Shown: piece by piece, positions 17,006 through 23,758 of the stretch
Layout of the letters: the number at the start of each line of letters is the position of its first letter
Position numbering within the stretch: position 1 is the first letter of the stretch
NCBI GenBank assembly: GCA_030432775.1
Contig: JAUILO010000004.1
Span: 1 to 28,646, forward strand
From: Alphaproteobacteria bacterium
GTDB lineage: Bacteria; Pseudomonadota; Alphaproteobacteria; Micavibrionales; Micavibrionaceae
DNA: 28,646 nt
Reading direction: 5' to 3'
Made by a program: the position numbers and the translations under genes
The notes under the pieces: generated by a model
What the model was told of the DNA's origin: nothing
The model's input: only the letters and a program-made list of their open reading frames with translations
The model's database searches: none

Positions 17006-17917
17006 ATGTCTGAAATTACTGCAGCACGTGTAAAAGAACTACGTGAGAAAACAGGCGCAGGAATGATGGATGCCAAAAAAGCTTTGCAAGAAGCTGGTGG
17101 CAACATGGAAGATGCTACTGATTTGCTACGTAAAAAAGGCTTGGCCAAAGCCGAGAAGAAATCTAGCCGTACAGCGGCAGAAGGTCTTGTTGCGGTTGCT
17201 GTTGACGGCACAACAGGTGTAGTTGTTGAAGTGAACAGTGAAACAGATTTCGTTGCACGTAACGACACATTCCAGGAATTCGTCAGAACTGTAGCAGACA
17301 TCGCCCTGAATAAGGCTGATGATCTGGATGCATTGAAGGCGGCTGAATACAAAGACGGTAAATCAGTTGAAGAAGCTTTGACTGACCTGATCGGCAAGAT
17401 CGGCGAGAATATGTCATTGCGCCGTATGGAAAAACTAACTGTTTCTAACGGTGTTGTTGCCTCATACATCCATAATGCTGTTACTGACAATCTTGGTAAA
17501 ATCGGTGTATTGGTTGCGATTGAATCAGAAGGTTCAAAGGACGAGCTTAGCAGTGCTGGCAAACAGATTGCTATGCATGCTGCTGCGGCGTTCCCTAAAT
17601 TCCTTGATAAAGATTCTGTATCCGAAGACGATCTTGAGCGTGAGAAATCATTCTTGAGAGAGCAGGCTTTATCTGAAGGTAAGCCAGCTGAGATCGTTGA
17701 CAAGATGATTGAAGGCCGTATGCGTAAGTTTTATGAAGAAATTTGTCTTCTAGAACAAATCTTTGTAATCGACAATGAAACTAAAATCTCAGATGTTGTG
17801 AAAAAGATTGATTCAAATGCCAAGATCACTGCTTATGCACGCGTACAGCTTGGTGAAGGCATTGAAAAAGAAGTTGAAGACTTTGCTGCTGAGGTTGCTG
17901 CTGCGGCCAACGGTTAA
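17006..17917 (+). CDS. tsf: Elongation factor Ts
   Basis: This 303-residue factor is the nucleotide exchange factor that regenerates EF-Tu-GTP. The N-terminal UBA-like domain (residues 1-50) has the classic RVKELREKTGAGMMDAKKAL. The EF-Tu contact motif TDFVARN is at residues 80-86, and two similar core subdomains follow. AAGGAAAG (16993-17000) gives a strong ribosome-binding site 5 bases from the ATG. There is no terminator between rpsB and tsf, and a strong one after tsf, so rpsB-tsf is a two-gene operon. A long open frame on the opposite strand here is a coding shadow. Confidence 0.98.
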   Translation: MSEITAARVKELREKTGAGMMDAKKALQEAGGNMEDATDLLRKKGLAKAEKKSSRTAAEGLVAVAVDGTTGVVVEVNSETDFVARNDTFQEFVRTVADIALNKADDLDALKAAEYKDGKSVEEALTDLIGKIGENMSLRRMEKLTVSNGVVASYIHNAVTDNLGKIGVLVAIESEGSKDELSSAGKQIAMHAAAAFPKFLDKDSVSEDDLEREKSFLREQALSEGKPAEIVDKMIEGRMRKFYEEICLLEQIFVIDNETKISDVVKKIDSNAKITAYARVQLGEGIEKEVEDFAAEVAAAANG

Positions 17918-17944
17918 TCAATACGCATATATTCAAATAGTTTC

Positions 17945-17980
17945 AAACGCCCCTGCAACAATGATATGGAGGGGCGTTTT
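17945..17980 (+). terminator. Intrinsic terminator of the rpsB-tsf operon
   Basis: AAACGCCCCT (17945-17954) and AGGGGCGTTT (17970-17979) form a perfect 10-bp stem with a 15-base loop. The descending arm ends in TTTT followed by ACTATTT. It lies 28 bases after the tsf stop and is the clearest terminator in the window. Confidence 0.88.
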
Positions 17981-18025
17981 ACTATTTATGGGTAGGTGTA
18001 ATTACCAGAAAAATGTGAATAGCCG

Positions 18026-18054
18026 TTGCGTATGGGCTGTAGAGTGATTACATT
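18026..18054 (+). promoter_or_regulatory. Candidate pyrH-frr promoter
   Basis: TTGCGT (18026-18031), a 17-base spacer and TACATT (18049-18054) resemble a sigma-70-type promoter. It lies between the tsf terminator and pyrH and would give a leader of about 33 bases. The terminator upstream makes a separate promoter likely. Confidence 0.45.
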
Positions 18055-18093
18055 GGAGCGAATTATCAGATAGATTGATAGAGGAAATAACAT

Positions 18094-18882
18094 ATGGAAC
18101 CTGCCACCAAAACTCAGGACGAAATCATAGTTCAGGATGAAATAGCACCGATGTCTAAACCAGCTCTAAAATATAAAAGAGTACTTCTCAAGATGTCAGG
18201 CGAAGTTCTGATGGAAGGACGTGATTTTGGTATTGATCCGGGTACGCTTGATCGTATTGCCAATGATATTAAAGAGGCTGTCGAACTGGGTGTTCAGGTT
18301 TGTATTGTTGTCGGTGCAGGTAATATTTTCCGCGGTGTTTCCGGCGCTGCGAATGGCATGGAACGTGTGACGGCTGATTATATCGGTATGCTTGGCACGG
18401 TTATGAATGCTTTGGCGTTGCAATCGGCATTAGAAAAAATCGATGTAGAAACCCGTGTACAATCTGCTATTCCGATGCAGGCGGTTTGTGAACCTTTTAT
18501 TCGCCGGCGTGCATTGCGTCACATGGAAAAAGGTCGTGTTGTGATTTTTGCCGCCGGTAGTGGCAACCCGTTTTTTACAACCGATACACCCGCAGCATTA
18601 CGCGCGACCGAGATGGGCTGTGATGCCTTAATAAAGGGTACGAAGGTTGATGGCGTTTATTCTTCTGATCCACATAAAGACCCGAGCGCTGTTCGTTTTG
18701 AAAAGCTTGGTTATCTTGATGTTTTGACAAAAGATTTACGCGTAATGGATGCAACTGCTATTTCTTTAGCCAGAGAAAACGACATTCCTATTCTTGTGTT
18801 TTCAATCAAGGAAAAGGGTAATTTGGCCAAAGTCCTGAGCGGCAAAGGTGTATGTACAGTAGTTTCAGATAGGGAAGATTAA
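18094..18882 (+). CDS. pyrH: UMP kinase
   Basis: This 262-residue bacterial UMP kinase (amino acid kinase fold, hexameric in the family) phosphorylates UMP to UDP for nucleic acid and UDP-sugar synthesis. Motifs are KMSGEVL (residues 33-39), GAGNIFRG (74-81) and the acceptor segment GSGNPFFTTDT (155-165). Relative to typical family members it has about 20 extra N-terminal residues. The ATG at 18094 has a strong GAGGA (18081-18085) 8 bases upstream. The internal ATG at 18151 (M20) would give the usual length but has no good ribosome-binding site. One base separates it from frr, as in the conserved pyrH-frr pair. Confidence 0.96.
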   Translation: MEPATKTQDEIIVQDEIAPMSKPALKYKRVLLKMSGEVLMEGRDFGIDPGTLDRIANDIKEAVELGVQVCIVVGAGNIFRGVSGAANGMERVTADYIGMLGTVMNALALQSALEKIDVETRVQSAIPMQAVCEPFIRRRALRHMEKGRVVIFAAGSGNPFFTTDTPAALRATEMGCDALIKGTKVDGVYSSDPHKDPSAVRFEKLGYLDVLTKDLRVMDATAISLARENDIPILVFSIKEKGNLAKVLSGKGVCTVVSDRED

Positions 18883-18883
18883 G

Positions 18884-19438
18884 ATGAGTTTTAGTCAAAG
18901 TGATTTAAGAAGGCGTATGGAAGGTGCTGTTGAAGTGCTTAAAGAGGAGTTCGCAGGCTTAAGAACTGGCCGCGCTTCTTCTGGTATGCTTGATCCGGTA
19001 ATGGTGGATGCTTATGGTTCTAAAATGCCTTTGAATCAGGTGGCCACAGTGAATGCGCCGGAACCAAGACTTCTGACTGTTCAGGTTTGGGATGGTTCTA
19101 TGGTGAGTGCCGTGGAAAAAGCCATTCGTGATTCAGGTCTTGGTCTGAATCCGCAGCCAGAAGGCAGTGTTATTCGTGTTCCTGTTCCCGAGCTTAACGA
19201 AGAACGACGTCAGGAATTGACCAAAGTTGCCGGTAAATATGCCGAACAAGCGCGCATTTCCGTGCGTAATGTGCGCCGCGATGGTATGGATACATTGAAG
19301 AAAATGGAAAAAAACAGTGATATTTCAGAAGATGAGCAAAAGAGAAGTGCTGATCTGGTTCAAAAATTGACTGATGAATTAATCCAAAAAATTGACACAA
19401 TGTTGAGCGATAAAGAAAAAGACATTATGACTGTGTAA
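18884..19438 (+). CDS. frr: Ribosome recycling factor
   Basis: This 184-residue factor works with EF-G to split post-termination ribosomes. It has the normal length and recognisable family sequence: LRTGRASSGMLDPVMVDAYG near the N-terminus, PLNQVATVNAPEPR, and the long coiled helical end with RVPVPELNEERRQEL and VRNVRRDGMD. It begins 1 base after the pyrH stop, with GGGAAG inside the end of pyrH acting as ribosome-binding site. A 26-base gap leads to uppS without a terminator, so transcription probably runs on into the envelope genes. Confidence 0.97.
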   Translation: MSFSQSDLRRRMEGAVEVLKEEFAGLRTGRASSGMLDPVMVDAYGSKMPLNQVATVNAPEPRLLTVQVWDGSMVSAVEKAIRDSGLGLNPQPEGSVIRVPVPELNEERRQELTKVAGKYAEQARISVRNVRRDGMDTLKKMEKNSDISEDEQKRSADLVQKLTDELIQKIDTMLSDKEKDIMTV

Positions 19439-19464
19439 TGTTTTTACATCTTTAAAAGGTTCAC

Positions 19465-20223
19465 ATGACAAAAAATTCAAAAATACAGGCTATATCTACA
19501 AAGGACGTCCCGCGCCATATCGCAATTATTATGGATGGTAACGGACGCTGGGCAAAAGATCGGGGGTTGCCGCGCTCTATTGGTCATCGCAATGGTGCGG
19601 ATGCGGTAAAGCGTGTTGTGAAGGCAGCGGCGGAAATAGGTGTAGAGTATTTAACGCTATTCGGTTTTTCATCCGAAAACTGGGCCAGACCGGTTGACGA
19701 GATTAAAGAACTTATGAAGCTGTTGCGTTTATATCTGCGTTCTGAAACTGCGGATCTTCATCGTAATAATATTCGTCTGAACGTCATAGGGCAGCGCGAA
19801 CATCTGGAAGATGATATTGTCGAACTGATTGAAAATGCGGAAAAGCTGACGCAGCATAATGATGCGATGACGGTGAATATCGCTCTGAATTATGGCGGCA
19901 GAGTTGATATTATGCTGGCGGCTAGTAAGTGGGCGAAACATTGTATTGATAATAATATAGAGCCCGATTTAATGGCCGCGGAGACATATTTTCCGGAAAT
20001 GCTGATGACAGGCAGCATGCCTGACCCTGATATTTTGATACGTACGAGCGGTGAACAGCGCATTAGTAACTTTCTTCTATGGCAATGTGCTTATGCTGAG
20101 TTGATATTTACACCTGTGTACTGGCCGGATTTCGGTCAAAAAGACCTTGAAAGTGCAATTGAGGAATACAGAACACGTGAAAGACGTTTTGGAGCTGTAG
20201 GCGCGTCGGGAATAAATTCATAA
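19465..20223 (+). CDS. uppS: Undecaprenyl diphosphate synthase (cis-prenyltransferase)
   Basis: This 252-residue enzyme condenses farnesyl diphosphate with eight isopentenyl diphosphates to make the C55 lipid carrier of peptidoglycan and O-antigen synthesis. The signature DGNGRWA (residues 24-30) holds the catalytic aspartate. FGFSSENW (66-73) and RTSGEQRISNF (193-203) are the other substrate-binding motifs. AAAAGG upstream is a usable ribosome-binding site. Its substrate comes from the pathway started by dxr two genes downstream. I give the classical name. The product chain length cannot be read from sequence. Confidence 0.96.
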   Translation: MTKNSKIQAISTKDVPRHIAIIMDGNGRWAKDRGLPRSIGHRNGADAVKRVVKAAAEIGVEYLTLFGFSSENWARPVDEIKELMKLLRLYLRSETADLHRNNIRLNVIGQREHLEDDIVELIENAEKLTQHNDAMTVNIALNYGGRVDIMLAASKWAKHCIDNNIEPDLMAAETYFPEMLMTGSMPDPDILIRTSGEQRISNFLLWQCAYAELIFTPVYWPDFGQKDLESAIEEYRTRERRFGAVGASGINS

Positions 20224-20245
20224 ATAGATATAGAGCAGGTGTTAC

Positions 20246-20944
20246 TTGTCCACATTCAACCTTAGTAGTCTGAAGATGCGCATATTATCCAGCATGGTAT
20301 TGATACCTGTCGCGAGCGCACTTGTGATCTATGGTTCGGTGCCGTTTCTGGTTTTTGTATGTGGCGGTGCTTGTGTTGCTTTATATGAATGGCTTGGACT
20401 TTGTGAGAAAAGCGAGCGTAAAATCAGCCTGTATTTTCTTGGTCTTGTATATCTTATTGTTTCTTTTTCTTCTCTGATATTTCTGCGTTACGGTTTTGCG
20501 CATGGTGCGTGGCTTGTTCTCAGTCTTGCGATTTGTGTATGGAGCAGTGATATTGGTGCATATTTTTTCGGTAAATTTATTGGCGGCCCTAAATTGATGC
20601 CGAATATAAGCCCGAATAAAACCTGGGCAGGCTTAATTGGCGCGATGGTTTCATGTGCGTTATCGCTTGTCGTGATGCTTAAGCTCGGTGAATATTTGGC
20701 CGGAACGATTGAAACCGATCTTGGGCTGACAATGGCATCGATACCGTTCCTGATCTTATCCGGATGTGTCTTTGGTGCGACGGGGCAGGCGGGTGATTTG
20801 TTTATTTCCTTGTTTAAGCGGCATGTTAAAATCAAGGATACAGGCAATATTATTCCCGGTCATGGCGGAATTCTTGATCGTATCGATTCACTTTTACTGG
20901 TTAGTCCTGTATTTTTAGCAACATATGCACTGTTCATCCTATGA
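20246..20944 (+). CDS. cdsA: Phosphatidate cytidylyltransferase (TTG start)
   Basis: This 232-residue membrane enzyme makes CDP-diacylglycerol, the precursor of all phospholipids. About six transmembrane segments are visible. The family signature KRHVKIKDTGNIIPGHGGIL, followed by DRIDS, spans residues 191-215, and SDIGAYFFGK (101-110) and SPNKTWAG (122-129) are typical. The reading frame starts at TTG 20246 with AGAGCAGG 6 bases upstream. An internal ATG at 20276 would cut off 10 residues and leaves MRILSS as the N-terminus. I keep TTG because of its ribosome-binding site. It is short of the E. coli length (285) but within the alphaproteobacterial range. The stop overlaps dxr by 4 bases. Confidence 0.93.
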   Translation: MSTFNLSSLKMRILSSMVLIPVASALVIYGSVPFLVFVCGGACVALYEWLGLCEKSERKISLYFLGLVYLIVSFSSLIFLRYGFAHGAWLVLSLAICVWSSDIGAYFFGKFIGGPKLMPNISPNKTWAGLIGAMVSCALSLVVMLKLGEYLAGTIETDLGLTMASIPFLILSGCVFGATGQAGDLFISLFKRHVKIKDTGNIIPGHGGILDRIDSLLLVSPVFLATYALFIL

Positions 20945-22122
20945 AAACTGTCACTATTTTAGGCTCTACCGGTTCGGTGGGCACCAGCACAGCAGAACTT
21001 ATTCTGGATAACCCTGCACAGTATAATGTGAAGGTGTTAACCGCTTATGATAATGTTGAAAAACTTGTTGCCCAGGCCAAGGTCTTACGGCCGGATTTTG
21101 TCGCCATTGGTAATGAAGACCGTTATGCGCAGCTTAAAGACGGAATTGATCAACTTAACCTTAGCCAGCATAACCAAAGCGGTAAGGGCATAGAATACGC
21201 AGCAGGACGGCAAGCGATTTTGGATGCCGCGAGTATCCCTGCTGATTGGACAATGGCTGCTATATCCGGTCTTGCCGGACTTGAACCGCTGGCCAGATCA
21301 ATTGCGCATGGCAATGTTGTGGCGATTGCCAATAAAGAGCCTTTGGTATCGGCAGCGCCGGTGATATTAACGCTGGCCAAAAAACACGGTACAAGTTTGC
21401 TTCCTGTCGATAGTGAGCATAATGGTGTATTTCAGTGTTTTGATTTTGCGCAAAAAGACCATATTCGTAAAGTTATATTGACCGCTTCTGGTGGCCCGTT
21501 CAGGGAAAAGAAAGCGTCCGATCTGGCCCATGTCACACCGGAGCAGGCGATCGCACATCCGAACTGGTCAATGGGCGCGAAAATCTCGGTTGATAGTGCC
21601 ACGATGATGAATAAGGCTTTAGAAGTGATCGAGGCCAAATATCTGTTTGCTCTCGCACCGTCGCAGATTGATGTTCTCATTCATCCGCAATCAATTGTTC
21701 ATGCCATGGTCGAGTATGATGATGGTAGCGTTTTGACACATATGGGCGCGCCGGATATGAAAACACCGATTGCGCATACGCTTTCATACCCATTGCGTAT
21801 GGTGACAAATGGCAAGACGATGGATTGGTCGACATTTTCGAAGCTGGATTTTGCGCCCGTAGATCCTGAGCAATTTCCGTCAGTGCCGCTTGCTTATGAG
21901 TGTCTGGAACAAGGGCAATGGGCGTGTCTGGTTTTAAACGCGGTGAACGAAGTAAGTGTTGCTGCATTTCTGGGGAAAAGAATAGGTTTTCTGGATATAG
22001 TGCAAACCAATCGCCATATATTAGATAAAGTCTCACCTTGCGATGTTACAAATCTTGAGCAGATCATCGATTTGGATAAAAACATTCGTGAAATTACAGA
22101 AGAATATCTACAAACCCTTTAA
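20941..22122 (+). CDS. dxr: 1-deoxy-D-xylulose 5-phosphate reductoisomerase
   Basis: This 393-residue enzyme converts DXP to 2-C-methylerythritol 4-phosphate, the committed step of the non-mevalonate isoprenoid pathway. It shows the NADPH-binding GSTGSVG (residues 8-14) and the metal site PVDSEHNG (D157, E159) with E228. HPNWSMGAKISVDSATMMNKALEVIEA contains the substrate-binding loop from H206. NKEPLV at 131-136 has proline where E. coli has serine, a mild variant. The ATG overlaps the cdsA stop, so the two are translationally coupled. Dxr supplies precursors used by UppS. Confidence 0.97.
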   Translation: MKTVTILGSTGSVGTSTAELILDNPAQYNVKVLTAYDNVEKLVAQAKVLRPDFVAIGNEDRYAQLKDGIDQLNLSQHNQSGKGIEYAAGRQAILDAASIPADWTMAAISGLAGLEPLARSIAHGNVVAIANKEPLVSAAPVILTLAKKHGTSLLPVDSEHNGVFQCFDFAQKDHIRKVILTASGGPFREKKASDLAHVTPEQAIAHPNWSMGAKISVDSATMMNKALEVIEAKYLFALAPSQIDVLIHPQSIVHAMVEYDDGSVLTHMGAPDMKTPIAHTLSYPLRMVTNGKTMDWSTFSKLDFAPVDPEQFPSVPLAYECLEQGQWACLVLNAVNEVSVAAFLGKRIGFLDIVQTNRHILDKVSPCDVTNLEQIIDLDKNIREITEEYLQTL

Positions 22123-22162
22123 AACACAGGAATTTGCGACTATATTGTTTATAGATTGTATT

Positions 22163-22168
22163 TATAAT
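22163..22168 (+). promoter_or_regulatory. Consensus -10 box before rseP
   Basis: TATAAT lies 31 bases before the rseP start in the 76-base dxr-rseP gap. No recognisable -35 hexamer is found 16-18 bases upstream, and the whole gap is AT-rich. It is a weak candidate for an internal promoter. Confidence 0.25.
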
Positions 22169-22198
22169 AGTTGTGAACACCATTAAGAAAGAACACTC

Positions 22199-23593
22199 AT
22201 GAGCAGCTCTATATTTGATTGGATCCAGTTAATAGCGGAAAATGTTTGGGTTTACGGCGGATCGTTTTTCCTCGTTCTCGGTATTCTGGTATTTGTACAT
22301 GAGTGGGGTCATTACATTGTCGCGCGGATGAATGGAATTAAAATCGATAGTTTTTCAATTGGTTTTGGCCCTGAGTTATTCGGTATTAATGATAAAAACG
22401 GCACACGTTGGAAGTTTTCGCTTATTCCTTTGGGGGGCTATGTGAAAATGTTTGGTGATCTTGATCCTGCCAGTGCCAAGAATGCGGGTAATACAACCGA
22501 AGAAGATTCAGATGAACTTCGTCCTTTAACGGATGATGAGAAGAAAGTTGCATTTTATTCCCAGAGCATTCCAGTACGGGCGGCCGTAGTTTTTGCTGGT
22601 CCTGCGATTAATTTCTTATTCGCTATGATCATTCTGGCTGGTATTTACAGCTATTACGGGCAACCCGTAACCCCGCCAATGGCGTCTGCGGTTATCGAAG
22701 GTAGTGCTGCTGATAAGGCCGGTTTTATGCCGCATGATACGGTTGTGGCGATTGATGATCTGAAAATCAGAAGCTTTGAAGATATCCGTCAGGCGGTTAT
22801 GGTTGGTCTTGATGAGGCACGTGTCTTTACACTTATCCGCAATGGTGAAGAAATTAAATTAGACGCAGTTCCAGAAAAACAGATTTTGGAAGACCGTTTT
22901 GGTTTTAAACATTCACAAGGCTTGCTGGGTATTATTGGCCCGGGTAACGGTATCAATATTGATAGTGTTGTTGCTGTGAATGGAGCCGGAGTTGCTTCGC
23001 ACGTAGAAGCACGTGAACTTATGCATAAGACAATGGGTAAGGATGCCGAGCTGACAATTAACAAAGGCGAGATTACCGATACAATTCGTGTTCACTTATT
23101 GGCCGAGATGAATCCAAACATCCTTATTTATGAAGGCGATGATAGTACTAACGTATTATTCGTGGGTAATACAGACCGTCCGGAAATGATCAAATATAAC
23201 TTGCTTGAAGGTTTAAACGCTTCGGCACAGGAAACATTAAATATTACGCTGAATACGCTGTATGCCTTAAAACAGATGGTTGTTGGCACACGTAGCGCAA
23301 CCGAACTTGGCGGTATTATCCGTATTGGCGCAATCGCAGGGGACATGGCACAGTCCGGTTTTCTTGCCTTGCTTTCTTTCACTGCATTACTATCGATCAA
23401 TCTGGGTCTGATCAATCTATTCCCAATCCCGATGCTTGATGGCGGACATTTGGTATTTTACGGCGTAGAAGCTGTGAAAGGGTCTCCGCTTTCCGAAAGA
23501 ATGCAGGAATATGCCTTCCGAGTCGGTATAGTGGTTTTGATTGGTATTATGTTGTTTGCCAATATAAACGATATAGTGCAGCTTATATATTAA
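22199..23593 (+). CDS. rseP: Site-2 protease RseP, intramembrane zinc metalloprotease
   Basis: This 464-residue inner-membrane protease performs regulated intramembrane proteolysis, in E. coli of RseA and of remnant signal peptides. The zinc motif HEWGH is at residues 34-38 in the first helix, and the third ligand lies in PMLDGGH (D414) in a late helix. The first PDZ domain is clear (about 160-230, with SAADKAGFMPHD and VVAIDD). A second PDZ-like segment (about 240-305) has VVAVNG but lacks the usual GL-GD lead-in. Three or four transmembrane helices can be seen (about 20-40, 127-150, 385-408, 440-458). The position between dxr and bamA is widely conserved. Confidence 0.95.
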   Translation: MSSSIFDWIQLIAENVWVYGGSFFLVLGILVFVHEWGHYIVARMNGIKIDSFSIGFGPELFGINDKNGTRWKFSLIPLGGYVKMFGDLDPASAKNAGNTTEEDSDELRPLTDDEKKVAFYSQSIPVRAAVVFAGPAINFLFAMIILAGIYSYYGQPVTPPMASAVIEGSAADKAGFMPHDTVVAIDDLKIRSFEDIRQAVMVGLDEARVFTLIRNGEEIKLDAVPEKQILEDRFGFKHSQGLLGIIGPGNGINIDSVVAVNGAGVASHVEARELMHKTMGKDAELTINKGEITDTIRVHLLAEMNPNILIYEGDDSTNVLFVGNTDRPEMIKYNLLEGLNASAQETLNITLNTLYALKQMVVGTRSATELGGIIRIGAIAGDMAQSGFLALLSFTALLSINLGLINLFPIPMLDGGHLVFYGVEAVKGSPLSERMQEYAFRVGIVVLIGIMLFANINDIVQLIY

Positions 23594-23617
23594 GCTGAAT
23601 AAACAGATTTTTATAAC

Positions 23618-23664
23618 CATCAAGGCCATGTCTAGTAAATACTATATGTAGAATGGTCTTGGTG
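23618..23664 (+). other. Long inverted repeat between rseP and bamA
   Basis: Bases 23618-23629 pair with 23653-23664 over 12 continuous positions (two G-U pairs). The 23-base loop itself contains TAGT-AAAT-ACTA. It follows the rseP stop by 24 bases and precedes the bamA promoter by 26 bases. GATTTTGATG follows instead of a clean T-run. It probably acts as a 3' end or processing stem for the upstream transcript, but this is inference. Confidence 0.45.
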
Positions 23665-23690
23665 ATTTTGATGAATCGTCTTACAATCCT

Positions 23691-23718
23691 TTGACAAACT
23701 CTCACAAAGGCTATAAAT
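23691..23718 (+). promoter_or_regulatory. Strong bamA promoter
   Basis: A perfect -35 TTGACA (23691-23696), a 16-base spacer and TATAAA (23713-23718) make this the best promoter match in the window. Transcription should begin near 23725, giving a leader of about 34 bases. It would drive bamA and, with no terminator seen, skp, lpxD and fabZ. Confidence 0.85.
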
Positions 23719-23758
23719 CCTAAGGTAGCTTTTATCTCATTAATTCAGTCCTTTAATT

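Noticed and set aside
16972..17703. Open frame of 243 codons on the - strand across tsf
   Set aside because: It is antisense to an unmistakable EF-Ts gene; its Ser/Leu/Ala-rich, repetitive composition is what the reverse frame of a Glu/Lys/Ala-rich gene gives. No ribosome-binding site or family motif was seen.
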